Positions 24,698 to 37,062 of a DNA stretch of 64,000 nt are shown piece after piece. The position numbers and the translations under genes were made by a program. Position 1 is the stretch's first letter; each line of letters begins with the position of its first letter. Source of the stretch: Mumia quercus (GTDB lineage: Bacteria > Actinomycetota > Actinomycetes > Propionibacteriales > Nocardioidaceae); assembly GCF_025506335.1 (NCBI RefSeq), contig NZ_JANZYO010000001.1, forward strand, positions 404,074 to 468,073. Direction: 5' to 3'. The notes beneath the pieces were generated by a model. It saw nothing but the letters and a program-made list of their open reading frames with translations. It was not told the origin of the DNA and did not search any database.

Positions 24698-26627
24698 TCC
24701 TCCGGTCGATGAGGTGCTCGGACGCGTGCCGGACGCTCCCGGTGATGCCGACCGGGTTGAGCACGGCGGTGATGACGAGAGCGAGAGCGGCGATCAGGCT
24801 GTACAGGTGGCCGACGCCGAGGGTTCCCTCGAGGAACGTGGCCAGTACCCCGAGCGGTGCGAGGAGCCCCGCGACGACCGCGCCGGCGAGGCTGGTGATG
24901 CCGGCGACGTAGACGGTGCAGAGCAGCGTCAGCCCGACGAACACGGTGAACGACTCGACCGACAGCTGAGAGCGGCTGTAGCCGATGAGGCATCCGCCCA
25001 CACCGGCGAGGAAGGCGGAGAACGCGAACCCGAGCAGCTTCGTGCCGGCGACGTCGATGCCGACCGACGCGGCGGCGCGCTCGTTGGAGCGGATCGCGAG
25101 GAACGCCCGTCCCGTCCGTCCGCGCATGAGGCGTGCGGTCGCCCAGGTGAGCAGGCCGACGACGACGAGCACCATGACCGCGAACGACGTCGTCGTCAGC
25201 ACGGTGCCGTTGCGCACGGCCAGGCTCATCCCGAACAGCGACGGGTCCTGGATCTGGTTGCCCTCGAACGGGGTGAACGCCGGGTTGCCGAAGACGAACG
25301 TCTGGATCGCGAGCGCCCCGGCAAGCGTGACGACCGCGAGGTGAGCGCCGCGGATCCGCAGAGCCGGGATGCCGACGACGACTCCCAGCACGGTCGCTGC
25401 GAGCGCCGGGATGACCAGCGACAGCGGGAACGGGACGCCCCACTCGGTGGTCACCCGCGACAGCAGGAAGCCACCCGTGCCCGCGAACGCCATCGCGGCG
25501 AGCGAGATCTGGCCGAGGTAGCCCGTCAGAAGGACCAGCGACAGCGCGATGAGCATCATGATCACCGACGTCACCACCCCGAACCGCCAGCCGCCCTCGG
25601 TGAGGAGCACCGCGGCGAACGTGCTCGCCACGACCACGAGCGCCAGCACAGGCCGGGTCCGCGGCGGCCGTACGGGGGGCATCCGTGCGCTCTGGACGCC
25701 GCCGCGCTCGGGGATGGCCTTGCCGAACACGAACAGCGCGACCATGACAAGAAGGAACGGGAGGGTGTCGCCGAACCCCGCCTGTGCCCAGATCGGCCAG
25801 AAGTCGTACGTGCTCATCATCAGCAGCAGCGACTGGAAGACCCCGATCGCCAGTCCCGCGGCGGCCGCGAGCAGGATCGAGCGCAGCCTGGCGACGAGCG
25901 CGGCCGCGAGACCTGGCAGGACGTAGAAGGTGTAGCTGATCGGGTCCAGGCCGATCGACGGCGAGGCGACGATCGCGACCAGACCGGTCAGTGCTCCGGT
26001 CGCGAACCACACCAGCGCCGCGAGCCGGTCGGGCGACCAGCCGGTCAGCCGCAGCGCGGTCTCGTCCTCGGCGCTCGCCCGCGTCGCCGTGCCCCAGCGG
26101 GTGAACCGGAAGTACGCCGCGAGCACGGCGGCCATCACCAGCGCCAGAGCGAGGACGATCAGGTCCGCGACCGCGACCTGGGCGCCGAGCAGCTCGACCG
26201 TGCCGCTCGGCAGGATCGGCGACGCGACGGCGCCCGTGGTGTCGAAGCGCAGCGGCACGAGGCTGACCACGAGCAGCATGACGCCGACCGAGGCGACGAC
26301 CTGCGAGAGGACCGGAGCCGACCGCAGGGGTCGCATCACGAGGAGGTGGGTGAGCAGCGCGACGACCGCCGAGCTGAGCACGCCGACGACCACCGCGAGG
26401 AGGGCCGGCGCCGGGCCGTCGACGAGAGCGACGGAACCGAGGGGCAGGACGAGCGTGCCCGTGGTCCCGAGCTCCGCCGCGACCCATACGCCCCACAGTG
26501 CGATCGAACCCTGCGCGAAGTTCAGCACTCCTGTCGCGGCGTGCACGGCGACGAGCGACGACGCGATCACCGCGTAAACCGATCCGACGCCGAAGCCGAG
26601 CGTCACGAACAGGACGAGCTGGTCCAC
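24678..26627 (-). CDS. Fused LivH-LivM permease
   Basis: A 649-residue membrane protein. Residues 1-295 are a complete LivH-type permease (GVLNFAQGSIALWGVW near the start). After a short linker at about 300-325, residues 330-625 are a complete LivM-type permease (LLTGYLGQISLAAMAFAGTG). In most organisms these are separate genes; here one polypeptide supplies both transmembrane halves. It overlaps livG and lies 49 bp after the binding-protein gene, with the right content for a full importer. Confidence 0.92.
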   Translation of the reverse strand: MDQLVLFVTLGFGVGSVYAVIASSLVAVHAATGVLNFAQGSIALWGVWVAAELGTTGTLVLPLGSVALVDGPAPALLAVVVGVLSSAVVALLTHLLVMRPLRSAPVLSQVVASVGVMLLVVSLVPLRFDTTGAVASPILPSGTVELLGAQVAVADLIVLALALVMAAVLAAYFRFTRWGTATRASAEDETALRLTGWSPDRLAALVWFATGALTGLVAIVASPSIGLDPISYTFYVLPGLAAALVARLRSILLAAAAGLAIGVFQSLLLMMSTYDFWPIWAQAGFGDTLPFLLVMVALFVFGKAIPERGGVQSARMPPVRPPRTRPVLALVVVASTFAAVLLTEGGWRFGVVTSVIMMLIALSLVLLTGYLGQISLAAMAFAGTGGFLLSRVTTEWGVPFPLSLVIPALAATVLGVVVGIPALRIRGAHLAVVTLAGALAIQTFVFGNPAFTPFEGNQIQDPSLFGMSLAVRNGTVLTTTSFAVMVLVVVGLLTWATARLMRGRTGRAFLAIRSNERAAASVGIDVAGTKLLGFAFSAFLAGVGGCLIGYSRSQLSVESFTVFVGLTLLCTVYVAGITSLAGAVVAGLLAPLGVLATFLEGTLGVGHLYSLIAALALVITAVLNPVGITGSVRHASEHLIDRRNARATS

Positions 26628-26676
26628 AGGTTTCTCCTCACAGGCGGGGGCGACGGGTCACGGCGGCGCTGCGGGA

Positions 26677-27921
26677 TCAGGTCGCGCCGGGGATCTGCGC
26701 GAGCACCTCAGGCACCGGCTGACGGAAGTCGCCGCCGACCGGCTTGATGGAGCCGTCCTCCTCGACGTCGAACAGCAGCATCTCCGTCGTGCAGTTCGGC
26801 GACGTCGGACTGCCGCAGGTGAGGTTCGGGCCCAGGAAGCTCGGGAAGTCCTTGAGCCCCTTGAGCGTGCTCAGCACGGTCTCGCCGGTGAGTTCTCCCT
26901 CGACGCCGTCCAGCGCCTTCGCGAAGGTGACGAACTGCGCGAAGGTGCCGTACGCGTAGTAGCCGCCGGTGCCGTCCTCGACCGACGTGATCGCGTCCTC
27001 CGCGGCCTTGAGGTCGTCCTTCACCTCCTCGGGAGCGTCGTCCCTCGCGGCGGGCAGCCACGTCGATGAGTAGAGCGCGCCGCCGGCAGCCTCCTTCGGA
27101 GCCGCCTCGATGTACTCGGTGCAGGCGGCGGTGAAGATCGTGCCGTCGTACTTCAGCTGGCGCAGGCTCTGGACAAGCGCGGTGCACGCGCCCTCGTTCG
27201 GCGAGGCGACGAGACCTCCGACCGCGGGGTCGTCCTTGGCGATCGTGGCGGCCAGAGCAGTGAAGTTCGGGTTCGTCGGCGAGAAGTAGACGCCCTTCGC
27301 GTCGATCCCGAGGGCCTTCGCCAGGACCGGGAGCAGCGTGTCGATGGTCTGGTGCGATGAGGGAGTGTCGACCAGCGCCAGGGTCACGGAGTCCTTGCCC
27401 TGCTCCTTGAACGCCTCGAGGGCGCCGACCAGGAACGACGCCTGCGGAGCGGCGAAGAACACGCGCCCCTCTGCCTTGGAACCGGCGACCGAGTCGAACG
27501 GGATCATGCCGACGAGCGGGATGCCGGCGGCGGTCAGCGTCGGCAGCGTCGCGCTGGAGGAGAGGTTGTAGCCGTCCATCACCGCGACGACGCCCTCCTC
27601 GACGAACGTGTTGGCGCAGGCCTGGGCCTTCTCCGGGGTCGTGTCGGTGTCGCAGGGGATCATCTCGAGCGGTCCGCCGTTGATGCCGCCCAGCTCACCG
27701 TTGATGTAGTCGACGGCTGCCTCGGCACCGGTGTCGGCGCCGGGCTGCGGGACGGGGCCGCCGGACGGGTTGAGGAAGCCGACCTTGACGGGCGTGCCGT
27801 CCAGCTCCTCCGCAGGGTCCGCGTCGGCTTCGGAGCCGCCGTCGGAGCCGCAGCCGGCGAGGGCGAGGACGGCCGCCGCGAGGGCTGCCGTGATTCTCAG
27901 GGATGCCGCGGTCTTCCGCAT
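26677..27921 (-). CDS. livK: Branched-chain-type substrate-binding lipoprotein
   Basis: A 414-residue periplasmic-binding-protein (Peripla_BP_6) lipoprotein. The leader ends in LALAGC (Cys24), followed by an acidic linker. The two-lobed domain starts at KVGFLNPSGGPVPQPG. The ligand-binding segments (DGYNLSSSATLPTLTAAGIP) fit the LivK/amide-binding class, but I cannot name the ligand. It is the first gene of the importer operon; GGAGGAC precedes the ATG. Between it and the upstream GMC gene lie 103 bp. Confidence 0.92.
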   Translation of the reverse strand: MRKTAASLRITAALAAAVLALAGCGSDGGSEADADPAEELDGTPVKVGFLNPSGGPVPQPGADTGAEAAVDYINGELGGINGGPLEMIPCDTDTTPEKAQACANTFVEEGVVAVMDGYNLSSSATLPTLTAAGIPLVGMIPFDSVAGSKAEGRVFFAAPQASFLVGALEAFKEQGKDSVTLALVDTPSSHQTIDTLLPVLAKALGIDAKGVYFSPTNPNFTALAATIAKDDPAVGGLVASPNEGACTALVQSLRQLKYDGTIFTAACTEYIEAAPKEAAGGALYSSTWLPAARDDAPEEVKDDLKAAEDAITSVEDGTGGYYAYGTFAQFVTFAKALDGVEGELTGETVLSTLKGLKDFPSFLGPNLTCGSPTSPNCTTEMLLFDVEEDGSIKPVGGDFRQPVPEVLAQIPGAT

Positions 27922-28024
27922 GGCGTCCTCCTTCAGGTGTGCGCACGGGGCGCGGTGACATGACGGGAAGGCGGAGCCCTCCCGATCGGGGCCCCACAGG
28001 TGGGTCGGATCGCGTCGGGGCGGG

Positions 28025-29970
28025 TCAGAGCCGGGCCGCCAGCCGCGTCGCGTTCATGTGGGCGATGGCCTCGATCGAGATCATCGGGTTGACTCCTGAG
28101 GACGTCGGGAAGCACGAAGCGTCGGCCACGACGAGGTTGGGGATCTCCCAGGTCGCCCCGTCGGGGTCGAGCGCGCTCGTGTCCGCGGATCCGCCCATGC
28201 GGACGGAGCCCATGAGGTGCAGGGCCGCCATCGCGCAGCGGCCCGGTCCGTAGCCGGCGGCGTCGCACCGGGCGATGAAGTCGTCCACGGACCCGGATCC
28301 CTGCTGCCAGGTGATGCCCGCCTGGTGGCCGGAGAACATGTTCAGCGCGCCTGCCGCCTCGACGATGCGCGCGGCCCCGGCGACGCCCTGGCGCAACCGC
28401 TCCTCGTCGCGAGACGACAGCCGGTAGTGCACGACGGGCTCGCCGTCCTTGCCGACCTTCACCTCGCCCGAGTCCTGGTCACGGGTGATCACGCCGACAC
28501 CGCTGAGGTGGGCGAGGTTGAGCATGCGCTCACGATGGGTGTCCGCGCCGCGCCAGGACATGAAGGCGACACCGAGCGCCGGGTTGGTGGCCGCGGTCTC
28601 GTAGATGACGCCGTAGCCGGACCCGTCGAGGTCGACGTGCTGGTTGGAGTAACGCGTCTGGATGCCGCCCTCCCAGGGACGGACCTCCTCCTCGAACTCG
28701 CCCCACACGGCGGTCGCAGGGTGGAGTCGCAGGTGACGGCCGATGTTGGGGTTGCTCAGCCCCGAACGACGCAGCAGCGCGGGGGTCTGGAGGCTCCCGC
28801 CTGCGACGACCACGGCCCGGGCGCGTACGACGACCCTGTGGCCGTCGGCGGTGACGCCCTCCACGCCCGTGGCGACGTCGCCCGCGCGGGTTACCGTACG
28901 GACGTCGACGCCGGTCACGAGACGGGCACCGGCCTGCTCGGCGTCGACGAGCCACGTCTTCGCCGTCGACTGCTTCGCGCCGATCCGGCAGCCCATCCCG
29001 CAGCGGCCGCACTCGATCCCGTTGTCGCAGCCCTTGACGTTGCGGGGCATCTCGTCGACGTGCCAGCCGAGCCGGGTCAGCCCGCGCTCGAGGATCACGT
29101 CGCGCGAGGAGATCGCGCCGTGGTTCTGGTTGACCCCGAGCCGCTCCCACACGGCGTCGAGCGAGCGGTCGTACTCCTCGGTGGCGAACTGTGCTGCGCC
29201 GAGCGCCGCCCATTCCTCGCGCACGCCGTCAGGCGTACGGAACGAGGTCGTGTAGTTCACCACCGTGCCGCCGCCGAGGCACTGCGCGGACAGGATGCTG
29301 AGCTGCCCCTCCGCGGTGCCGGTCGGTCCGGGCGCGTACAAGGAGGTGAGCCCGTTCAGCTCGCCGCCGTCGAAGTCGCCGTCGTCGTAGTAGCCACCCT
29401 TCTCGACGACGACCACGTCGTGGCCGGCTGCCGCGAGGACGGCGGCGGCGACGCCGCCCCCCGCTCCCGAGCCGACGACGACCACGTCGCAGTCGAGCTC
29501 GAGGGGGCCTGCGGGGGTGATCGGCCCCAGCGCGGGCGGGGCGGCGTCGGTCCGGTGCCCGAGGGGCCCGGGGTACCCCATCGCCTCCCAGAGCGGCGAG
29601 TGGCCGGTCGGGCCCGGGGCGAGGTAGTAGCCCAGGGTCGCGGCACCCTTGAGCGCCTGGAAGAGCGCGCGCTTCGGCGCGAGGCGCGAGTCGGACATCA
29701 CGATCAGGGCGGCCTCGCGGCGCTCCTGGCTCACCCGCGAGAAGCGGCGGGGCCCGATGCCGAGCGCGAGCCCGAACACGGGGGAGTCCCAGAGCCCGAG
29801 GAGGCGGGCGAGCTGCTCGGTCTCGGCCTTGCGTGGGTTGTGCATCGCCATCGCCTCGACGATCGCGACAGCCCCGAGGGTGCTGGCGGACGGGATCGCG
29901 TCGCCGTCGCCGGGAGCGAAGGTGTCGCAGATCGCGGTGAGCGCTGCGCGCTGCTTGGCGGTGAGCTCCA

Positions 29971-29971
<1 letters not shown>
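28025..29971 (-). CDS. GMC-family FAD oxidoreductase (long-chain alcohol oxidase-like)
   Basis: A 648-residue protein. Residues 1-140 are a helical domain resembling gluconate 2-dehydrogenase subunit 3 or fatty-alcohol-oxidase N-termini. At about 165 the FAD motif DVVVVGSGAGGGVAAAVLA begins the GMC core. The C-terminal His-Asn region is MGSVRMG...SSGVNPMISIEA. A four-cysteine patch (CDNGIECGRCGMGC) lies mid-protein. It probably oxidises a long-chain or sterol-like alcohol. The ATG at 29971 shares its first base with the stop of the acyl-CoA synthetase, so the two are co-translated. Confidence 0.88.
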
Positions 29972-31524
<1,553 letters not shown>

Positions 31525-31600
31525 GGCGCTGGCCTTCCGTGCGGCGGTGCTGCGGATGACCCGGAAGCATGCCCGAGCGAGCGGGCGTTGGCAACCCCTC

Positions 31601-31641
31601 TTGTTAATGGGAACTCACATATTTGTTAGCCGGGATTCACA
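31601..31641. promoter_or_regulatory. Direct-repeat operator candidate between synthetase and double-TetR genes
   Basis: Two 19-bp repeats (TTGTTA...TCACA) at 31601-31619 and 31623-31641 match at 14 positions and are offset by 22 bp, two helical turns. They form an AT-richer island in the 174-bp divergent spacer. A TTAACT box follows at 31655-31660. A protein with two TetR DNA-binding domains is encoded next to them and is the obvious candidate ligand. Confidence 0.5.
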
Positions 31642-31698
31642 CGCCGCAGTCGTGGTTAACTGTCCTGCACCGTCGCCGACGCCACGAGAGGAGGAGAC

Positions 31699-32943
31699 GT
31701 GACTGCCCCTGCTCCGACATCGCCGCGGCGCCCCCGCAATCGCAAGGCGCTCATCCTGACTGCGGCGTCCCGCGAGTTCGCCGAGCGCGGCTACCACGCC
31801 GTCGGCATGGAGGACATCGCCCTCGCCGTCGGCATCTCCGGCCCCGCGCTCTACCGCCATTTCCCCAGCAAGTACGCGTTGTTCGCCCAGTGCGCGCACG
31901 CGTTGGCGCGCGAGCTCCTCGATGACTGGCCGGCCGCGCCTCTGGGTGTGGACCTCGCGGAGGCGGAGGCGGCGCGCGCCCACCTCGACGACGTCGTCGT
32001 CGCCCTCGTACGCACCACGCTGCGCAACCGTCGCTCGGGCGGGATCTATCGCTGGGAGGGGCGCTACCTGGAGGCGGCCGACAGGGTCGAGGTCGGGGCG
32101 CTGTTCGACGAGATGGTCGTACGGATCGGGGCACTGGTGGCCGCCGTGCGGCAGCAGCCCGTCGACGATGCTGACGCCGACCTGCTGGCTGCCGGCGTGC
32201 TCGCCGTGGTCGCCAGCCTGACCGCGCACCACACGTCGACGTCGGTTCGCAGGACGACGGGTGTGATGGTGGCTGCGGCCGAACGCCTCGTACGGTGCTC
32301 GCTGCCGCCGGTCGACGCCGAGCCGGACACGGGTGGCGATGTCGCGTCGTCGCCCATCGGCACGGAGCCGGCCGGCCGCCGCGACCAGGTGCTGGCGGCG
32401 GCGCTGCACCTCTTCCACTCCGAGGGCTTCACCGAGACGACCGTGGAGGCGATCTCGGCGGCCGCCGGGCTCGCCCCGTCGGGCTTCTATCGCCACTTCT
32501 CGACCAAGGCGGACGTGCTCCTGGCCTCCTGCCTCCTGGCGTCCGAGCACCTCGACGCGACAGTCGCGGCCGCCGGCGTCCGCGGAGCCGCACCGGAGGT
32601 CGGACTGCGCCGGCTGGCGCGTGCGTACGTGGCGCACTCGTTCGCGCACCGCGAGCAGATGTCGGTCTACTCCTCCAGCGTGGTGAACCTGCCGGCCGCC
32701 GACCAGGCTCGACTGCGGACACTCCAGCGCGAGCACGTCGGGCTGTGGACCGACCTGCTCGTGGCGGCGCGACCCGATCTCGAGACGGTCGAGGCGCGTA
32801 TGCTCGTGCACGCCGCGCTCGGCGTCGTCACCGACCTGGGGCGGAGGGTGCGCTGGCGGCGCAGCCCGGGCACGCAGGAGCGCATCCACCGGCTGGTGCT
32901 GGCGGTGCTGGGAGTGGACGAAGAGACGCCGTCCCCTATTTGA
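31699..32943 (+). CDS. Tandem double TetR-family regulator
   Basis: A 414-residue protein made of two complete TetR units. Unit 1 has a helix-turn-helix at about 14-58 (ILTAASREFAERGYHAVGME, GPALYRHFPSKYALF). Unit 2 has another at about 232-275 (QVLAAALHLFHSEGFTETTV, GFYRHFSTKADVLL). Each is followed by its own helical ligand/dimer domain. One chain could thus behave as an obligate pseudo-dimer. A strong GAGGAGGAGAC precedes the GTG. It is divergent from the acyl-CoA synthetase operon, its likely target; an acyl-CoA ligand is plausible but inferred. Confidence 0.88.
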   Translation: MTAPAPTSPRRPRNRKALILTAASREFAERGYHAVGMEDIALAVGISGPALYRHFPSKYALFAQCAHALARELLDDWPAAPLGVDLAEAEAARAHLDDVVVALVRTTLRNRRSGGIYRWEGRYLEAADRVEVGALFDEMVVRIGALVAAVRQQPVDDADADLLAAGVLAVVASLTAHHTSTSVRRTTGVMVAAAERLVRCSLPPVDAEPDTGGDVASSPIGTEPAGRRDQVLAAALHLFHSEGFTETTVEAISAAAGLAPSGFYRHFSTKADVLLASCLLASEHLDATVAAAGVRGAAPEVGLRRLARAYVAHSFAHREQMSVYSSSVVNLPAADQARLRTLQREHVGLWTDLLVAARPDLETVEARMLVHAALGVVTDLGRRVRWRRSPGTQERIHRLVLAVLGVDEETPSPI

Positions 32944-32958
32944 ATCTGTGTTAGATTC
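32942..32958. promoter_or_regulatory. Palindromic operator overlapping a leaderless promoter
   Basis: GAATCT (32942-32947) and AGATTC (32953-32958) are perfect inverted arms around GTGTT. The second arm contains TAGATT (32952-32957), a -10 box six bases before the GTG of the following TetR gene, so a bound repressor would block its own promoter. The left arm overlaps the stop of the double-TetR gene. Confidence 0.6.
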
Positions 32959-32963
32959 TGCCC

Positions 32964-33599
32964 GTGACGGAGCAGACGGGGACGCGTGGCCGATCGGGCG
33001 CGGCTCGCCCGCTGCCGAAGTCCCACCGGACACGGGAGCGGATCCTCGACGCGGCCGCCCGCGTCCTCAGCAGCAAGGGCTACGCCGGCACCCGTCTGCA
33101 GGACGTCGCCGCGGAGGCGGGTCTCCAGGCACCGGCGATCTACTACTACTTCGGCTCGCGCGACGAGCTGATCGCCGAGGTCATGTTCGTCGGCGCCCAC
33201 CGGGTGCGCGGGCACGTCAGCGACGTCCTCGCCGCCCTGCCGGCGGGCACCGGCCCGATGGAGCGCATCCTCGCCGCGGTGGAGGCGCACCTGCGTTACG
33301 AGCTGTTGATCAGCGACTACACGACCGCTTCGGTGCGCAACGCCGGGCAGGTGCCCGACGAGGTACGGGAACGCTCTGCCGCCGAGGAGGCGGCGTACAG
33401 CCACATGTGGCGCGACCTCTTCGAGGCGGCCCGGGAGGCGGGCGACCTGCGCCCCGACATCGATGCGAACCTCGCGCGCTTCCTCATCCTCGGCGCGATG
33501 AACTGGGCGGCGGAATGGTGGGACCCCAGTCACCGCACGCTGGACGACCTCGTCGCCGCCACCCAGCAGCTCGTGCTCGGAGGGATCGGCCGGCACTGA
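32964..33599 (+). CDS. TetR-family transcriptional regulator
   Basis: A 211-residue protein. The N-terminal helix-turn-helix is at about 19-64 (ILDAAARVLSSKGYAGTRLQ, APAIYYYFGSRDEL), followed by an all-helical C-terminal domain. The start is GTG with no ribosome site but a correctly placed TAGATT box, so leaderless translation is likely. The neighbouring beta-oxidation operon ends against it; regulation of fatty-acyl degradation is a reasonable inference. The palindrome at 32942-32958 suggests autorepression. Confidence 0.88.
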   Translation: MTEQTGTRGRSGAARPLPKSHRTRERILDAAARVLSSKGYAGTRLQDVAAEAGLQAPAIYYYFGSRDELIAEVMFVGAHRVRGHVSDVLAALPAGTGPMERILAAVEAHLRYELLISDYTTASVRNAGQVPDEVRERSAAEEAAYSHMWRDLFEAAREAGDLRPDIDANLARFLILGAMNWAAEWWDPSHRTLDDLVAATQQLVLGGIGRH

Positions 33600-33623
33600 C
33601 GTGGTGACGTCGGTGCCGGCCGA
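33586..33623. terminator. Terminator between the TetR and fadB-like genes
   Basis: A 16-bp stem with one G-T type mismatch (33586-33601 with 33608-33623) and loop TGGTGA. It embraces the TetR stop codon and lies 24 bp from the convergent fadB-like stop. Confidence 0.75.
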
Positions 33624-33647
33624 CCCCGTCGGATCAGGCTGCCGCCC

Positions 33648-35813
33648 TCAGGCGTAGACCTCGCCCGCCTCGGCGCGCGCGACCAACGACGCCGGCGGCT
33701 CGAAGTGCGGCCCGTACGCGGCGGCGAGCTCGCGTGCGCGGGCGACGAAACCGGCCGGACCACCGTCGTACTGGTCGATGTAGTGGAGCACCCCGCCGGT
33801 CCACGGCGGGAAGCCGATCCCGAGCAGCGAGCCGATGTCGGCGTCCTCGACGGACTCGAGCACGCCGTCGTCGAGGCAGCGGACGGCGTCGAGAGCCTCG
33901 GCGAAGAGCATCCGCTCCTGGAGGTCGCGCAGCGGCAGCTCCCGCGAGCCCGAGGCGAACGCCTCACGCAGCCCCGGCCAGATGCCCGTACGACGGCCGT
34001 CCTCGTCATAGGCGTAGAACCCGCCGCCGGTCGAACGGCCGCGCCGGTCGAGCCGGTCGATCATCGTGTCGAGCACCGCGTCCGCGCCGTGCGGCTGCCA
34101 CGTCCCGCCCTCGGCCTCGAGCGCCGCGCGGGTCTCCCCGCGGATCTTCTGCGTCAGCGTCAGCGTGAGCTCGTCGAGCAGCTGCAACGGCCCCGCCGGG
34201 TAGCCGGCCTGGAGCGCCGCCTGCTCGATCGAGGCCGGCTCGACGCCCTCTCCCACGGCCGCGACCGCCTCGTTGATGAAGGTGCCGATCACGCGGGACG
34301 TGAAGAACCCGCGCTGGTCGTTCACCACGATCGGGGTCTTGCGGATCTGCCGGACGAAGTCGAACGCCCGCGCCAGGGCGGCGTCCGACGTCTTGGCGCC
34401 GCGGACGATCTCCACCAGCGGCATCTTGTCGACCGGCGAGAAGAAGTGGATCCCGATGAAGTCCTCGGGGCGGCCGACCCCTTCGGCCAGGGTGGTGATC
34501 GGGAGGGTCGAAGTGTTGGAACCGAGCAGCGCGTCCGGGAGGACGACCGGCTCGAGCTCGGCGAAGACCTGCTGCTTGACGGGGACCGACTCGAACACGG
34601 CCTCGACGACGAGGTCCACACCCTCGAAGTCGTCGTACGAGTCGGTCGGCGTGATCCGGGAGAGCAGCGCCTCGACGGCGGCGGGTGTCGTCTTCGCGCG
34701 GGCGAGCGCCTTGGCCTCCAGCTTCTCGGCGTAACCCTTGCCGCGACGGGCCGCCTCGAGGTCGGTGTCCTTGAGGACGACCTCGATGCCCGCCTTCGCG
34801 GCGACGTACGCGATGCCGGCGCCCATCATCCCGGCGCCGACGACACCAAGCTTGCGGCACGTCGACGGCGGCTCGGACGACGGCCGGCTCGCGCCTGCGT
34901 CGACGTGCTGCTTGGCGAAGAAGGTGTGGATCATGTTCTTCGCGACCTGGCCGCTGGTGAGGCTGACGAGGTAGCGGGTCTCGATGCGGGTCGCGGTGTC
35001 GACGTCGACGTACGCGCCCTCGACCGCTGCCGCCAGGGCCGCCCGCGGCGCGGGCATGGGGGCGCCCTTGAGCTGCTTGCGCAGCAGCGCCGTCATGGCC
35101 GGCAGGGTCGACGCGATGCTCGGGGAGGAGGGGCCGCCGCCGGGGATCCGGAACCCCTTGCGGTCCCACGGCTGGGTGGCGTCCGGGTTGGCCTCGATCC
35201 AGGCGCGTGCGCGTGGCAGCAGTTCCGACGGACTGGCGACGAGGTCGTCGACGATCCCGAGCTCGAGCGCCTTGGCGGGAGTGAGGCGGGCGCCGCTGAG
35301 GATGACCTCGCTCAGGGCCTTCTGCAGGCCGAGCATGCGGACCGTACGCGTGATGCCGCCGCCTGCGGGAATGAGCCCGAACGTGACCTCTGGCGTCCCG
35401 AGCCTCAGGTCAGGCGCGTCGACCGCGATGCGGTGGTGGGTGGCGAGGGCGATCTCGAGCCCGCCGCCGAGGGCGCTGCCGTTGATCGCGGCGACGACCG
35501 GGCGGCCGAGCGTCTCGAGCCGTCGCATCAGCGCCTTGATCGCGTCGACGTGAGCCGTACGGGCGGGGGCGTCCTCGGGAGAGCCCTGCTGGAGGAGCCG
35601 CAGGTCGCCGCCGGCGAAGAACGTGAGCTTGGCGCTGGTGAGCACGACACCGGTGACAGTGTCGCGCTCCGCCTCCAGCCGCTCGATCGCGCGAGCGTAG
35701 GAGTCGGACCAGATCTCGTTCATCGTGTTCACGCGCTGCGTCGGGTCGTCCATCGTGAGGACGACGACGCCGTCGGCGCCCTTTTCCCAGCGGATGCCTT
35801 CGGTGCCGGTCAT
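33648..35813 (-). CDS. fadB: Multifunctional enoyl-CoA hydratase/3-hydroxyacyl-CoA dehydrogenase
   Basis: A 721-residue fusion. The crotonase domain (1-190) has the oxyanion-hole glycines in ALGGGLEIALATHHR and the catalytic Glu region LRLGTPEVTFGLIPAGGG. The NAD-binding domain begins near 315 (LGVVGAGMMGAGIAYVAAK). The 3HCDH C-terminal parts lie at about 500-720, with the catalytic His in IGIHFFSPVDKMPLVE. It performs hydration and NAD-dependent oxidation in beta-oxidation. The start is three bases after the thiolase stop, forming a classical FadA-FadB complex gene pair. Confidence 0.95.
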   Translation of the reverse strand: MTGTEGIRWEKGADGVVVLTMDDPTQRVNTMNEIWSDSYARAIERLEAERDTVTGVVLTSAKLTFFAGGDLRLLQQGSPEDAPARTAHVDAIKALMRRLETLGRPVVAAINGSALGGGLEIALATHHRIAVDAPDLRLGTPEVTFGLIPAGGGITRTVRMLGLQKALSEVILSGARLTPAKALELGIVDDLVASPSELLPRARAWIEANPDATQPWDRKGFRIPGGGPSSPSIASTLPAMTALLRKQLKGAPMPAPRAALAAAVEGAYVDVDTATRIETRYLVSLTSGQVAKNMIHTFFAKQHVDAGASRPSSEPPSTCRKLGVVGAGMMGAGIAYVAAKAGIEVVLKDTDLEAARRGKGYAEKLEAKALARAKTTPAAVEALLSRITPTDSYDDFEGVDLVVEAVFESVPVKQQVFAELEPVVLPDALLGSNTSTLPITTLAEGVGRPEDFIGIHFFSPVDKMPLVEIVRGAKTSDAALARAFDFVRQIRKTPIVVNDQRGFFTSRVIGTFINEAVAAVGEGVEPASIEQAALQAGYPAGPLQLLDELTLTLTQKIRGETRAALEAEGGTWQPHGADAVLDTMIDRLDRRGRSTGGGFYAYDEDGRRTGIWPGLREAFASGSRELPLRDLQERMLFAEALDAVRCLDDGVLESVEDADIGSLLGIGFPPWTGGVLHYIDQYDGGPAGFVARARELAAAYGPHFEPPASLVARAEAGEVYA

Positions 35814-35816
35814 GTG

Positions 35817-37025
<1,209 letters not shown>

Positions 37026-37062
37026 GAGGTCCTCCGGTGTGGGGTTGGGGGCTGTCCTGGGG

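Noticed and set aside
24672-26747. A 691-codon plus-strand frame opposite the fused permease
   Set aside because: Extremely Arg/Glu/Asp/Gly-rich without motifs; the minus strand encodes a clear permease.
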